This document shows positions 22,311-31,554 of a stretch of DNA of 31,554 nucleotides, piece by piece. Source of the stretch: Chloromonas sp. AAM2 (lineage: Eukaryota > Chlorophyta > Chlorophyceae > Chlamydomonadales > Chlamydomonadaceae). Numbering within the stretch: the stretch's first letter is position 1; every line of letters begins with the position of its first letter. A program made the position numbers and the translations under genes. Where the stretch lies: positions 1-31,554 of the forward strand of contig QAXH01006479.1 in the NCBI GenBank assembly GCA_004335635.1. Reading direction: 5' to 3'. Below the pieces are notes generated by a model that made no database searches, had not been told where the DNA came from, and saw nothing but the letters and a program-made list of their open reading frames with translations.

Positions 22311-22499
22311 CATGGCCAGACGTGCTTGTTGATTTCACTGTAGTTGTGTTAGGTGACAGACAGACAGCCACTACCAAGTTGCTGCGATAAACTAAGCTGT
22401 GTCGGTTGGTCTCACTCGTGAATGCATGTTGTGTTGCTTGCGACTTTAAATATCACCACCAAGAACAGCTCCAGTGTTGTGTTTTCATCTCACTATCAT

Positions 22500-22543
22500 G
22501 TGTTGCTTTTTATTGTGTGCATAAGTGTTGCTTTTTATTGTGT
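22500..22543. repeat. 25-bp tandem duplication
   Basis: GTGTTGCTTTTTATTGTGT occurs exactly at 22500-22518 and 22525-22543, separated by GCATAA, giving a period of 25 bp. No function is suggested. Confidence 0.9.
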
Positions 22544-23064
22544 AATCTTCATATAGCTATGGCATGCAAGTCCGTATCTCTTATCCATGGCACTAGGTCA
22601 GCAGCTGGCTTTTCTGTGTTGGCACTGGGTCTGTATTCTAAAGGTCCCTTTCAAGGCTGACGCTGAGCCAGTCTCAGTGGCGTCTGGGCAGCTCGTCAGA
22701 TAGTGCCTGATCCGTTTCAGGTGCTGTTCGTCAAGAGTAACGGCCTAGAAGTGTGCTGATTGTCACTGCTGCCTAACCCGGCCATGTAATTGACGCGTCA
22801 ACATGCCAGCTTGCATGACCCAGGCTCCTGCCTCAGGTTTGCTTGAATTCGAAATCAAGCGTGAGGGCACGCAAAAACAAATGGAACATCACCCAGACGT
22901 GATGAATACCACACAAAACTTCAAGAGGTTCACCTTTGCATTGAGGTTTACCTGTGAATTGCACGCAAACGCATCCTGCAACTCAACCTCAGAGCCTTGG
23001 CGCACGTCTGAGGGTATACTATAATCCACAAGCACCTGTATCTACTCTCTATCTAGTACTTGCC

Positions 23065-26000
23065 CTAGCCCAGCCCTGCGTCATACGCTGCGCGTTTGGT
23101 GGGATTGCGCAGCACACCATACGCCTCTGACAGCCGCTGGAAGGCAGCCGTGGCCGAAGCCTTAACAGCGGGATCGGGAAACCTGCGCACACAACATCAA
23201 CAACTCTTGATGCAGCTATTGCAGCACATCAGGTGTTAGGCTTCAACAGCAGAGTATTAGGTCAAGGTGCAGATTGCAGCTGAGGCGAGACAGTCAGTGT
23301 GCAGTACATTGCTTCAAGCACTGATAAATATGACCTAACCCTAATTCTAAACCTAACCCAGCCCGGCCCACGTGGAACCATGGCGATGTCATGTCCTGAG
23401 GTCATTGAGCCTGTACCTTGCCATTCCTGTCCATGCACTGGTCTGATCTCGGCCTGCCCTCTTCTTACCCCTCGCCTTGGGTGGTTGGACATAATCAATG
23501 CATCCTTACACCAAGTTAGTGTCAGTGCCCTTCCATGCCACCCTCTCAAGCGCAAGGGCCAGTCAAGCCCTCTGCTTCAACAAGCGCGGCATTTGTTAAC
23601 GCCTCCCCTCCCAGCCCCGCGGCACATCGCTCTGCCATAACCATGTCCCATACTCAGCCGTGCCCATCCCCAGAGTCCAGCGCTCTTAACCGAGCATGCT
23701 CCTATGCATACTCCAGCCCAGCCCTGTTTATCCCGGATCCGTCCCCACCTGTCCGGGTGTTGCTGCAGCGCGCGTGTCCGGAACGCCTCCTGCACCTCGG
23801 AGGCACGGGCCCCCGGTTTGAGGCCCAGCAGCGCATAGTAACCCTTGGGGTCGCCCCGTGTGGCGCCGGACGGCCGCGCCCCGCCCTGGCCTGCGCAAAT
23901 GTGTATGTAAGACTCCTCTTGTGCATGCAAGAGTCCTCGTGTAGAGACATGTTATATAACTACTGACTTTAGGAAAGCCAGCAAAGGACGCGAGGTGGGG
24001 TGTGCAGCGCCCTCACCTACCCTGCTGCTGCCCCGCCCGCCCCGACCAGGAAGAGGAGGAGCCGCTGCCCCAGGCGGACTGCCGGTGTGAGGACTGTGTG
24101 CGTTCGTAGCCCGAGGAGGAGGACGAGTAGTAGGAGGAGGACTGGTAGCTGCCCTGGCCCTCGTACGGCCGCACCTGCATGCGCACAGACGACAATGCAA
24201 GGCTGCAATCAGCACCGGTGCCTGAGTCACCAGCAGGGTTGCCATTAAGGAATTCGAGCAAGGTTGGCCATGCCATGTCTTTGCTGCCTTGCACACCCGA
24301 ACATGCAATGCGTGTGTGCCCGTCAAGAAGTGTTGATTGCAACGATGAATGCACAGCTGCCACTTCCACATTTCTGCATCCGCCCACACACTCACCCATG
24401 GGTCCTCCATGCGCTCAGCACCAGCCTTTCCCTCCGTGCCCCTCTCCTGCGGCCCATGCGCCTCCTCCTCATGTGCATGCGCCATGCCCAGCAGCCCGCT
24501 CAGCCGCTCGCCCAGCACGCCCCTGACCGCGCTCTGGGCCGCGCGGGGCAGCAAACGGCGAGCTGAGATGCGGGCGCTCTCCGCTACCTTACGCAGATGG
24601 GGGGCGTGCCTGGAAGGCAGGGGAAGAGGAGGCACGGTATCAGGCACACGGGCATGGCGCATGGGGCATGCATCGGCGCACGTGCATGAGATGTAGTCGG
24701 AACATGCCTACATGTACGTCAGCCTGAAAGCCCTGCAGCTCTCAGGCTAAGGACACTGGTAGCATAAGATAAGAGGGCTGGGGGGGCACCTGTGCCCGTG
24801 CAAATACCAGCACAAACCGCAGTCCACGCAAACCGCTTAAAGAGCTTCTCTTCGCTTCGCGAAGCTCTTAAAAAGCTTTGCTTTTAATGCTTTTTAATGT
24901 GAGGGTGCCAAGCACTGCAGCTTAGGCTTGGAAATTAACGCTGTGCTTGACATGCCTACTGGGCTAGGTTGGTGCTGCTGAGGGGCCCAGACAGTACAGC
25001 CCAGTAGGGTCAGCGGGCCCGCTTAAACCTTGACCATTGGCTCTGGACTGGCCCTCAGGCATGCCTCATCTGCTGCTGCTGGCTGCTGATTCCTGGAGAT
25101 GTGATTACCGCAGTGTGTCACAAGCGCACAATGATGACATGCAGATTGTGCGTGTTTGTCGTTTTATAGGACTGCTTTCTTTCTGTGCTGCCTCACCTGG
25201 CCAGCGCGGCCGCCCCCATGACGGGCAGCAGCACCCCCAGCACCAGAAACCGGAGGGGCGTGAGCAGCGAGGCCAGGCCCGTGGCCAGTAGCAGGGTGGG
25301 GCCGAGCACGCCCGCAGCAGCGCCCACCTTCACAGGATCCCATACCTAAACGGGCGAAGTGCAAGCAAGCGCAAAGCAAACAGCAATGCATGAACGGAAG
25401 CGGCAGAGGCAAAAAGGTCAAAAAAGTGATGAGCGTGATCGGAGCAAGTACAGGTGATGAGTGCACGGAATACGGGCATGGATATGGGATACAAAGCTTG
25501 AAGCTCATGCGCCATGTGCCACCGGATCATGCAGATCTGCCGACCGTCAACGCTGCATGACCGTTAGCCGACCAGGCATCATTTCTTGCTTGGCAGCGGC
25601 TACGTTCGTACAACCTTCTCCGATGTTGGTATTGTGATACCTGGTGTCAACTGGACTGAAAGGCCCACCCTGCTGTGAAACCATTGACGCACTGTCCCAC
25701 CTGGCTCCCCGCCACCACTCCCTCCGACACTCCGCTGACGAATGTGTGCAGTTTGTCCATGCGCGTCCCGGGCATGACGCCGGTGATCAGTTGTTGCAGG
25801 GGACCGGGCAGGCCGGGCAGCGGCCGGGAGTAGACGTACACGGGGATGTAGACCGGGTGGGCTGCCTGGAAGGTGACGCTCACCTCCAGGTCAACAAACC
25901 GCACCTACAGGGCAGGGAAGGATGGAGCAGGCACACTTGCTACGCTGTGTTGAGTTGAGCACTGTGTTGTATTGTGTGGTAAGGTGGAGGAGGATGGCTC

Positions 26001-29000
26001 GGCACAGATTTGAAGTGCTTGTCAGCGCTTGCTGACTTGACAGAAGTTGGTGCATGAGGGCTCAGGTCGGTGGACCATGCAAGAAAAGGCAAGGCTTCTC
26101 CCCTGATGATGATGCTCTGGGGAAAGCAATGTCCCAAGGCAATAAGCCAAGGCAGTGTGCCCAAGTCAACTTTAGAAGTTGGGTGAGCGGAAAGGTGGGG
26201 AGCTAATGTACATGCTTAATTATACACCAACAACACCAGTGAACATGCGCCTACATAGGCAAAACGCCATGTCGCATGCGCTGCTCATTGGAATCCACCT
26301 CACATGGTGCCCCCTACCTCTTCAGCGGTGAACGTGCGGCGATAGTACTCCTCTGCCACCAGCCGCTCCTGGGCCCTGCGCCGGACACAGGCACAGCTCA
26401 GGCCGCAGTTGGGACACGGTATGCAAGGTGCGTATGCAAGCAGCACCAACCTGCAGCAGAACATTCTCTCACCAGCAGCACACGCAGGGCATGCAACAGA
26501 CATGCTCTGAGATGAGCAGTTTTCACAAACACACAAACTGCCACTGGCCATCTACTTGCAATCCACTTCGCCGACCAACACCATGCACAGCCATGGTGTA
26601 TAGATTGCACTACACACAGCCCGTTCGACGTGCACATGATGCACTCTTGCATGTTCAATTCAGGATCATGTGCATACTGCTGGCCAGCTTGACAAGTAAC
26701 GTGTTTACAGAGTGCATGCGGAGTGCACACGGCCTACACCGCCTACACAGGGTGCCGACCATGGACGCCTGCTTCCCGCCGCTTCATGTTCACAAGTGGC
26801 GTCCCGTGCTGCCCCGGCCCTGTGTGGCGCGTCCACCTACCTGACCCACGCCAGCGCCCTTGCCCTCGCCTCGGCCGGCCTCACGCTGAAGGGCACCACC
26901 CGCCGCTCCTCCGTCAACATGCCAGGGGCCGTGATTGACCGCACCACACCGGGGCGCGCCACCAGGTCCCCCGGCCGCAGGATGTCCATGTCGGACTCCA
27001 TGTACTTAGTGGTGCCACACACCTGGAACAAGCAACAGGGAGCGCACGCTTGTGCCAAATTTGCCAAGGAATGTAGCAAGACATCGTTTCAACATCAAGA
27101 GAAGGTGTAACAGGTTCATCAGTGGCAGATGCAGCCACGGCAAGCATCGAATGGACAGTGCACAGTGGATGTGTCCTGAGGTGGCGATGAATGAATTGCC
27201 TTAGAGCTGCCAGTGAGCCCACAAGGTCTTGCTTCTCTTGCTCAGCCTCAGGGTCAAGTCTCAAGGTCAACTCTAAACCAAACTAGGCTTAGTGCTAGCC
27301 GTAACTCACGCCTTTGTGCAGAGACACATCTGTCTGGCAATGGCACATGGTGATTGCAGCTGTTCGTAGAGCAATTTGTACTTGAGCACAAACACATGGT
27401 GATGACTCCCAACGCATGACCCGCTGACCTGCATGTCCTGCCGCTCTGGTGGGTAGACTGACTGCATCTGGTAGGGCGCATGCACCACGGTCCATTGCGT
27501 CTCCCATGTGAGCTCCATGCGCCGGGTGGCCGGGTTCATGCGCCGAACGGCCTGGCGGTGACCGATCTGAACAATGAGAACAACGAAGTCAAAGTGGAAG
27601 TCAGGCTCAGAGACTCAAATCAAAAACCATGTAAAGTTGTCACAGGCAGTGTTGTAAAAGTTGGCACAGGCAGAGTTGGTTCCACTGGCTGAACAAGTGA
27701 GACTGGCGAGGTGTGTGGTTTGGAAAGTGGAGGTGGAAGGTAGATTAACTTAACATGAACCGGTTGTGGCAGTGGCTTGGCCAAGGGAGATGCAATGGAT
27801 TCAGCCTAAATGCTGTCCTTGAATTCCTGATACGGTTGAGATGCGACATGCTAGTCATTGACCGCTGGGTGCAATCCCTGACCTGCGCCTGAGTGGCCCT
27901 TGCCTCCACTCCTAGCTGAACCAACCAGAAAGGAACAAACGTCTCCTTGACCTGTGCAACAGACAAGCGAGCAACTACTTGGTCATAACAACTCAACTTC
28001 TGATGGCAGCACTTGATTGGCTGTAAGATCTGCCCAGACTTGCAGCATGCTGCAGGCATGCGTGCAGGGACCCAGACCCAACAGACCGTGTAGCTGATAC
28101 CAGGACGCGTGCACGCCAAATGAACCACGAATGCATCGCATCAGCTGTGTCGATCCAGACAGGCAAGCCATCGACTCGTACACAGTCACACCAGTGTACG
28201 TCATAGTCTCATTTCAGATTTGTTGGTCCGTGCAACATACTTGGCACCGTTTGCACTCATTAGGATTCTCCAAGTGCATACCATAGCATTCAGTGTTGAC
28301 CGCCCCTCTTCCCTTCCCAAACACATGCGCGGGCATGTAGCCCAACTGTGCATGTTCAAACACACAAGTTTCCCTGTAGCGCACCTCTTTAAATGGTGTA
28401 GGGCTGGCAAGGAACGGATTGCTCTGCACGTACTGCCAAAACTGTTGCTCGGCTTGCTGTGGAGTGACTATGAACGGCAGCCCGCGTAGCAATGACGGAT
28501 TCACCCGCGCATCATGTGCCGACCCGCGTGACGTGGCCATGTGCCGCACATGGGCCCATGCAGGGGCTACCGCATGCATGATGTTTGCTGCACCATGGAA
28601 CGCCATGAGCTGCCGTGCTCGCCATGCAGGCATGCCATGTATACCCCCATGTGCGACTGGCATGTTCTGAGCTGCACCCCGTATTGAGCACACACCACTG
28701 GGGCACATGCTATGCCCTTGGCTGTGATCTGCGGCCATACATCGCAGCATGTGCGCTGCAGCAGTCGCATGCGCGTCTTCTGCTGTGGCGGATTGCATGG
28801 CCATGCCTGATGGTGTGCCCCATGCTGCAAGCGTCAGAGCACGTATGTCATGTGCTGTACCATGTGCCACGTGGCCTGCTGCTCTGCATGGCAGGCCCAT
28901 ATGAGTGGCCTGCATGGCGCGCCCCCACTGCCGCCATGCAGCCCATGTGACCATCACTTGATGCAGGCATCCTACAGCACGATGCAGAAGCACAGAGAAA

Positions 29001-29008
29001 TAACGCAT
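23065..29008 (-). CDS. membrane-anchored protein with C-terminal J-domain (DnaJ family)
   Basis: J-domain proteins stimulate Hsp70 ATPase. Eleven exons (minus): 29008-28385, 27951-27883, 27566-27429, 27022-26841, 26375-26318, 25904-25701, 25345-25197, 24609-24396, 24174-24021, 23890-23749, 23182-23065. Phases close, giving 683 aa. Residues 1-180 are Ala/His/Met/Arg-rich with few acids, possibly an organelle-targeting region. A conserved-looking central part follows: ETFVPFWLV (about 210), ELTWETQWTVVHAPY, YMESDMDILRPGDLV, AEEYYRRTFTAEEVRFVD, HPVYIPVYVYSRP. Two adjacent hydrophobic segments lie at about 432-474 (GVLGPTLLLATGLASLL; LRFLVLGVLLPVMGAAAL). A Ser/Tyr/Gly-rich linker (about 550-595) leads to the J-domain, 614-681: YYALLGLKPGA, HPD at 642-644 split from its downstream helix by the last intron, and ending RAAYDAGLG. 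No zinc-finger or client-binding DnaJ domains are seen. The ATG at 29008 is the first in frame; upstream exons cannot be excluded. Organelle (mitochondrion or plastid) undecided. Confidence 0.9.
23333..23360. repeat. degenerate interstitial telomere-like sequence
   Basis: Within the last intron of the J-domain gene, the plus strand reads CCTAACCCTAATTCTAAACC then TAACCC. This resembles degenerate CCCTAA/CCCTAAA units, the plant and green-algal telomere type. It is only about three to four units long and imperfect, so chance is possible. Confidence 0.35.
24838..24900. repeat. nested palindrome cluster in an intron of the J-domain gene
   Basis: AAGAGCTTC and GAAGCTCTT flank a CTTCGCTTCGC-type core at about 24839-24869, followed by AAAAAGCTTTGCTTTTAATG and a further TTTTTAATG. 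The strand-symmetrical TTCGCGAA/AAAGCTTTGCTTTT style resembles palindromic repeats known from green-algal organelle genomes. It lies in the intron between 24610 and 25196. Confidence 0.6.
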
Positions 29009-29160
29009 GAGTATCTACTGCCCTATGGATCAGTAACAACTGCAACAGTGGCGTCTTTTGCGCAACAGTTAGAGCCTGCCCAATTGCCGGGGCACAGTGC
29101 AGCTTTATGACATGCCTTTAAATACCTAAGCATGCTGAGGGCGACAAGAAAGCACGATCA
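29009..29160 (-). promoter_or_regulatory. probable promoter region of the J-domain gene
   Basis: A TATA-like TATTTAAA on the minus strand lies at 29117-29124, about 110 bp upstream of the proposed start codon. This spacing fits a short 5' untranslated region. No other promoter element was identified. Confidence 0.35.
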
Positions 29161-30378
29161 AGCTGTTTGCAAACCAGCCACTTGATTATTTGGCCACACC
29201 GTCCTTGCGCTCTACAACGGCATATTACATATATTATCACAACTGTTCTTGTTACCTCCAGCGTTCTTCAGCGTTCAATTGTGACCGTGTGTGATGGCCA
29301 ACACCCCACACACCTGATGGCTGTCTATGGAGCAGTGATGCCGCAAGGGTGGAGAGGCTGGCGTTAGATAGGGTTGCCAACTTTGTGCCCCAAGCCCCCG
29401 GGATCATGAGTTGAGCCCCGCGGGCAGTGGATCCTGGGTTGTCTGATTTGGAACAGTAAGGTGTGACGCGCCAATCAACTCACAACCTTTTGAGAGGTCT
29501 TGATGTGCTCCTGACTCAAAAGCAAATCTAGATCAAGGCTATACTGCAGCCTGTTCTCTGCACAGGCACATAGCTGCATGTGGAACGTGGTTCACACAAA
29601 TTGGGCTTTCGGCTGTGCGTAGGCCATTCATGAGACCAAGGCAATGATTTTAATGCGTTTGGGAGTCCCCAAGAAGCTGTGAAAGGCCAATTGCACGACT
29701 TTGAGAACTGCACGTGCAATGTAACCGCGTTGCGCATCCCCCGAGCTGTAATGCCTCCTCGTTGTCATGCCTCGTTGTGTAGAATCTCTGTGAACTCCGA
29801 AAGCCCGTATCCGAGCTTGCTTCGAGACTTCAAGCCTTGGACAGCAGTAATGTCTTCGACGTATCAGCCCGCCTTCCCCCGATTCCCCCGAAGCCAGAAG
29901 AAAGACGCTGCCAGTGCCTGTGCCGCGGCCAGACAGTGCCAACTACTCTGGCTAACGCAAGGAGAACAACAGACCGCTCATTTTGCTTCAAACACTACAC
30001 GCCCACAGCAGTTGCATGTCGCAACAGCTTCAGCTTGCCACAGCTCACCGACGTTGCAGTGTATGCCAGTGTGCAGTGTGCATGTCCTGTGGCCGTCAGC
30101 ATGCTCGTGCAACTGTGCTGGCGGAGCCGATTTGTTCCCTTGACACGGCTCATGTGGCTGACTTCAATGTCATGGGCTGAGCTATGGCCAAGCACCTCAT
30201 CGAGTGTGCCATGTAGAACTGGGAACAAAGTTAACGAACAGTAGAAGCATGGCTCTACACGAAGCATATGGTGGCTCAGGGGATGCTGACTGCGTGCAAA
30301 TGAACTCAGCAGCACTGTGTTTGGCCGCCGGTGGGCCTGACCTGGCTTGATGACAGCGCCCCACAAAGGAGGAAATAA

Positions 30379-30692
30379 AAAGATGTTTGCTAGTTCCGGG
30401 ACAGTTCCTGTGTGACTCGTTTGGGACAATTCGCGGTTTTGTGCGTACCCAGTGTCTTTACAGAAGTGGTGGTGATGACTTCCATGAGAGATGATTGCAA
30501 ACTCGATTTAAATTGCAAAAGTGACAGGATGCGCTTAGAATTGGAGTTTTGTCCGCCGGTGCTTGCCATCAATTCAGTAGAAAAGGTTTCCACTTCAGGC
30601 TTCCCACTCAGGAACCCACATATCCACTTCAGAGCACATACAGTGGAACTGGATATCTCACAGGAATTGTCCCAAAACTGGCAAAGTTCTTA
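30379..30692. mobile_element. MITE-like element with terminal inverted repeats
   Basis: The left end at 30386-30415 (TTTGCTAGTTCCGGGACAGT then TCCTGTGTGA) matches the reverse complement of the right end at 30656-30685 in 25 of 30 positions. The interior is about 240 bp and encodes nothing recognisable. Single copies of the same end motif occur at 4746, 18883 and 19277. A short non-autonomous DNA transposon is the simplest reading. I could not define a target-site duplication, so the outer boundaries are approximate. Confidence 0.5.
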
Positions 30693-31200
30693 TCTGGGGG
30701 CCAGCACTACCGTTACAAGGAGGTACAAGGAGGGAGTGCACAACAGGAAGCACGTCCACGCAAATGGACCAATCTTATACTGCAGAAAATCAGACTTCTG
30801 CGGCAAACATTGCATCCACTGCTACAGTCTAGTGAAGGGGAGTCTAACCGAGTCAGCAAGGATGAGTCCCTTGTGGCTGTCACCCCACAGGGCACCTTCT
30901 CAATCGCCCCATCGGCAAAGAGATTAGCAATGATGATCGGCAATGAGATTAGCTGAAATTGTCAAAGGTGAACTAATCAGTCGCAATTGTCGAGGTCAAA
31001 TCAATCGCAACTTGTCTCAAGATGGTCATTCCATCATAAGCTAGGACATGCAATAGCACAACCGCTCCTGATTCGTCTGCGAGAGTGGCAGAGGATTGCG
31101 CGCGCGACATCAAGGACGCGTTGCGTGCTCGTTACGTCGATCCGGTCATCGCAGCAGCGGACGCGGCTGCTGCCGTTCGTACGCGTCAGAACTAGAGTGG

Positions 31201-31310
31201 CACCGATCCACCGAATCCACCGATCCACCGAATCCACCGAATCCACCGGGTCCACCGGGTCCACCGAATCCACCGAATCCATCGGATCCACCGGATCCGT
31301 CGGGTCCACC
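31201..31310. repeat. 9-bp minisatellite (TCCACCGAA type)
   Basis: About twelve units of TCCACCGAA, TCCACCGGG and related forms run through this interval. All six frames are simple repeats (S-T-E, P-P-N, G-G-F and so on), so reading frame alone does not show that it is coding. Confidence 0.9.
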
Positions 31311-31554
31311 TGAGCAAGTAGCATTTTTTTTCGTTGTCGGAGAGGACGCTGTTGGTGATTTGTCAAGGTTGAAGTGGCTGAGCTTGCGCAAACGCAGCAT
31401 ATCAGCGATGAAAGTAGGGCATGACGGCGTAGCATGCATATAACAGTCAGCAGAAGCACACATTCAATGCCAACCCAGGACCAATGCATCACACCACAAC
31501 ACCACTGCACTCACACAGTCATGCAGACAGCCAACATGTTTTGTTATTGGATGT

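Larger units (their letters stand above)
21763..23064. other. intergenic region between converging genes
   Basis: This separates the unrecognised plus-strand gene from the stop of the J-domain gene. An open frame at 21740-22108 (plus, 122 aa) could be an alternative last exon, but I cannot support it. The rest contains the tandem repeats at 22141-22310 and 22500-22543 and no recognised gene. Confidence 0.5.
29009..31554. other. intergenic or repeat-rich end of the window, no gene supported
   Basis: Open frames on both strands at 29628-30244 (for example plus 29837-30244 and minus 29628-29942) overlap each other and carry no recognisable motif. They could include an unrecognised exon, but I cannot show it. 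The region contains the MITE-like element at 30379-30692 and the 9-bp minisatellite at 31201-31310. Confidence 0.45.

Noticed and set aside
28615..28950. Plus-strand open frame rich in Cys, His and Leu
   Set aside because: It is antisense to the low-complexity first exon of the J-domain gene.
29628..30244. Overlapping 104-154-residue frames on both strands
   Set aside because: No motif and no clear exon structure on either strand; kept only as a note in the intergenic entry.
1..31554. A functional gene cluster or defence system
   Set aside because: The recognised genes (calreticulin, hydrolase-like protein, P450 reductase, J-protein) are unrelated household genes with kilobases of repeat-rich DNA between them; nothing supports a shared pathway.

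Overview
This window is nuclear DNA of a eukaryote with intron-dense genes, most likely a green alga (Chlorophyta; a trebouxiophyte-type lineage is a guess). The reasons are GT-AG introns of about 90-1,400 bp roughly every 20-80 codons, a calreticulin ending in HDEL, a plant-type multi-pass alpha/beta-hydrolase, a class II NADPH-cytochrome P450 reductase, and abundant minisatellites. I rebuilt gene models by hand from translated exons, splice sites and intron phase. In four genes every exon length and phase adds up to one open frame, which is the main support for the models.

Layout, left to right. (1) 1-1168: possible last exon of an unidentified plus-strand gene (423-527), otherwise no gene seen. 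(2) 1169-3896, minus: calreticulin, 9 exons, 412 aa. (3) 3897-6113: intergenic, with two minus-oriented SINE-like repeats. (4) 6114-12280, minus: membrane-anchored alpha/beta-hydrolase, 11 exons, about 873 aa. It has a very large disordered insert, Ala at the nucleophile position, and a 31-bp minisatellite (with a 502-N assembly gap) in intron 3. (5) 12281-12878: divergent intergenic region. (6) 12879-16991, plus: NADPH-cytochrome P450 reductase, about 736 aa, carrying an in-frame 5 x 21-bp repeat in its reductase domain. (7) 16992-19745: intergenic with repeat copies. (8) 19746-19971: a long, nearly perfect foldback hairpin about 50 bp upstream of (9) 20020-21762, plus: an unrecognised six-exon gene model (225 aa) with one exon resembling protein-kinase subdomain IX. 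(10) 21763-23064: intergenic tandem repeats. (11) 23065-29008, minus: a membrane-anchored protein with a C-terminal J-domain, 11 exons, 683 aa. (12) 29009-31554: no convincing gene; a MITE-like element with inverted ends and a 9-bp minisatellite.

The genes are not a pathway cluster. Three have a link to the secretory pathway, membranes or folding: ER calcium/lectin chaperone, ER-membrane electron donor to P450s, and a J-domain co-chaperone of uncertain organelle. That is probably coincidence. The most unusual signals are the minisatellite built from the end of a coding exon plus its splice donor, the long hairpin next to an unknown gene, and the nucleophile-less hydrolase. I found no CRISPR, tRNA, rRNA or autonomous transposon.
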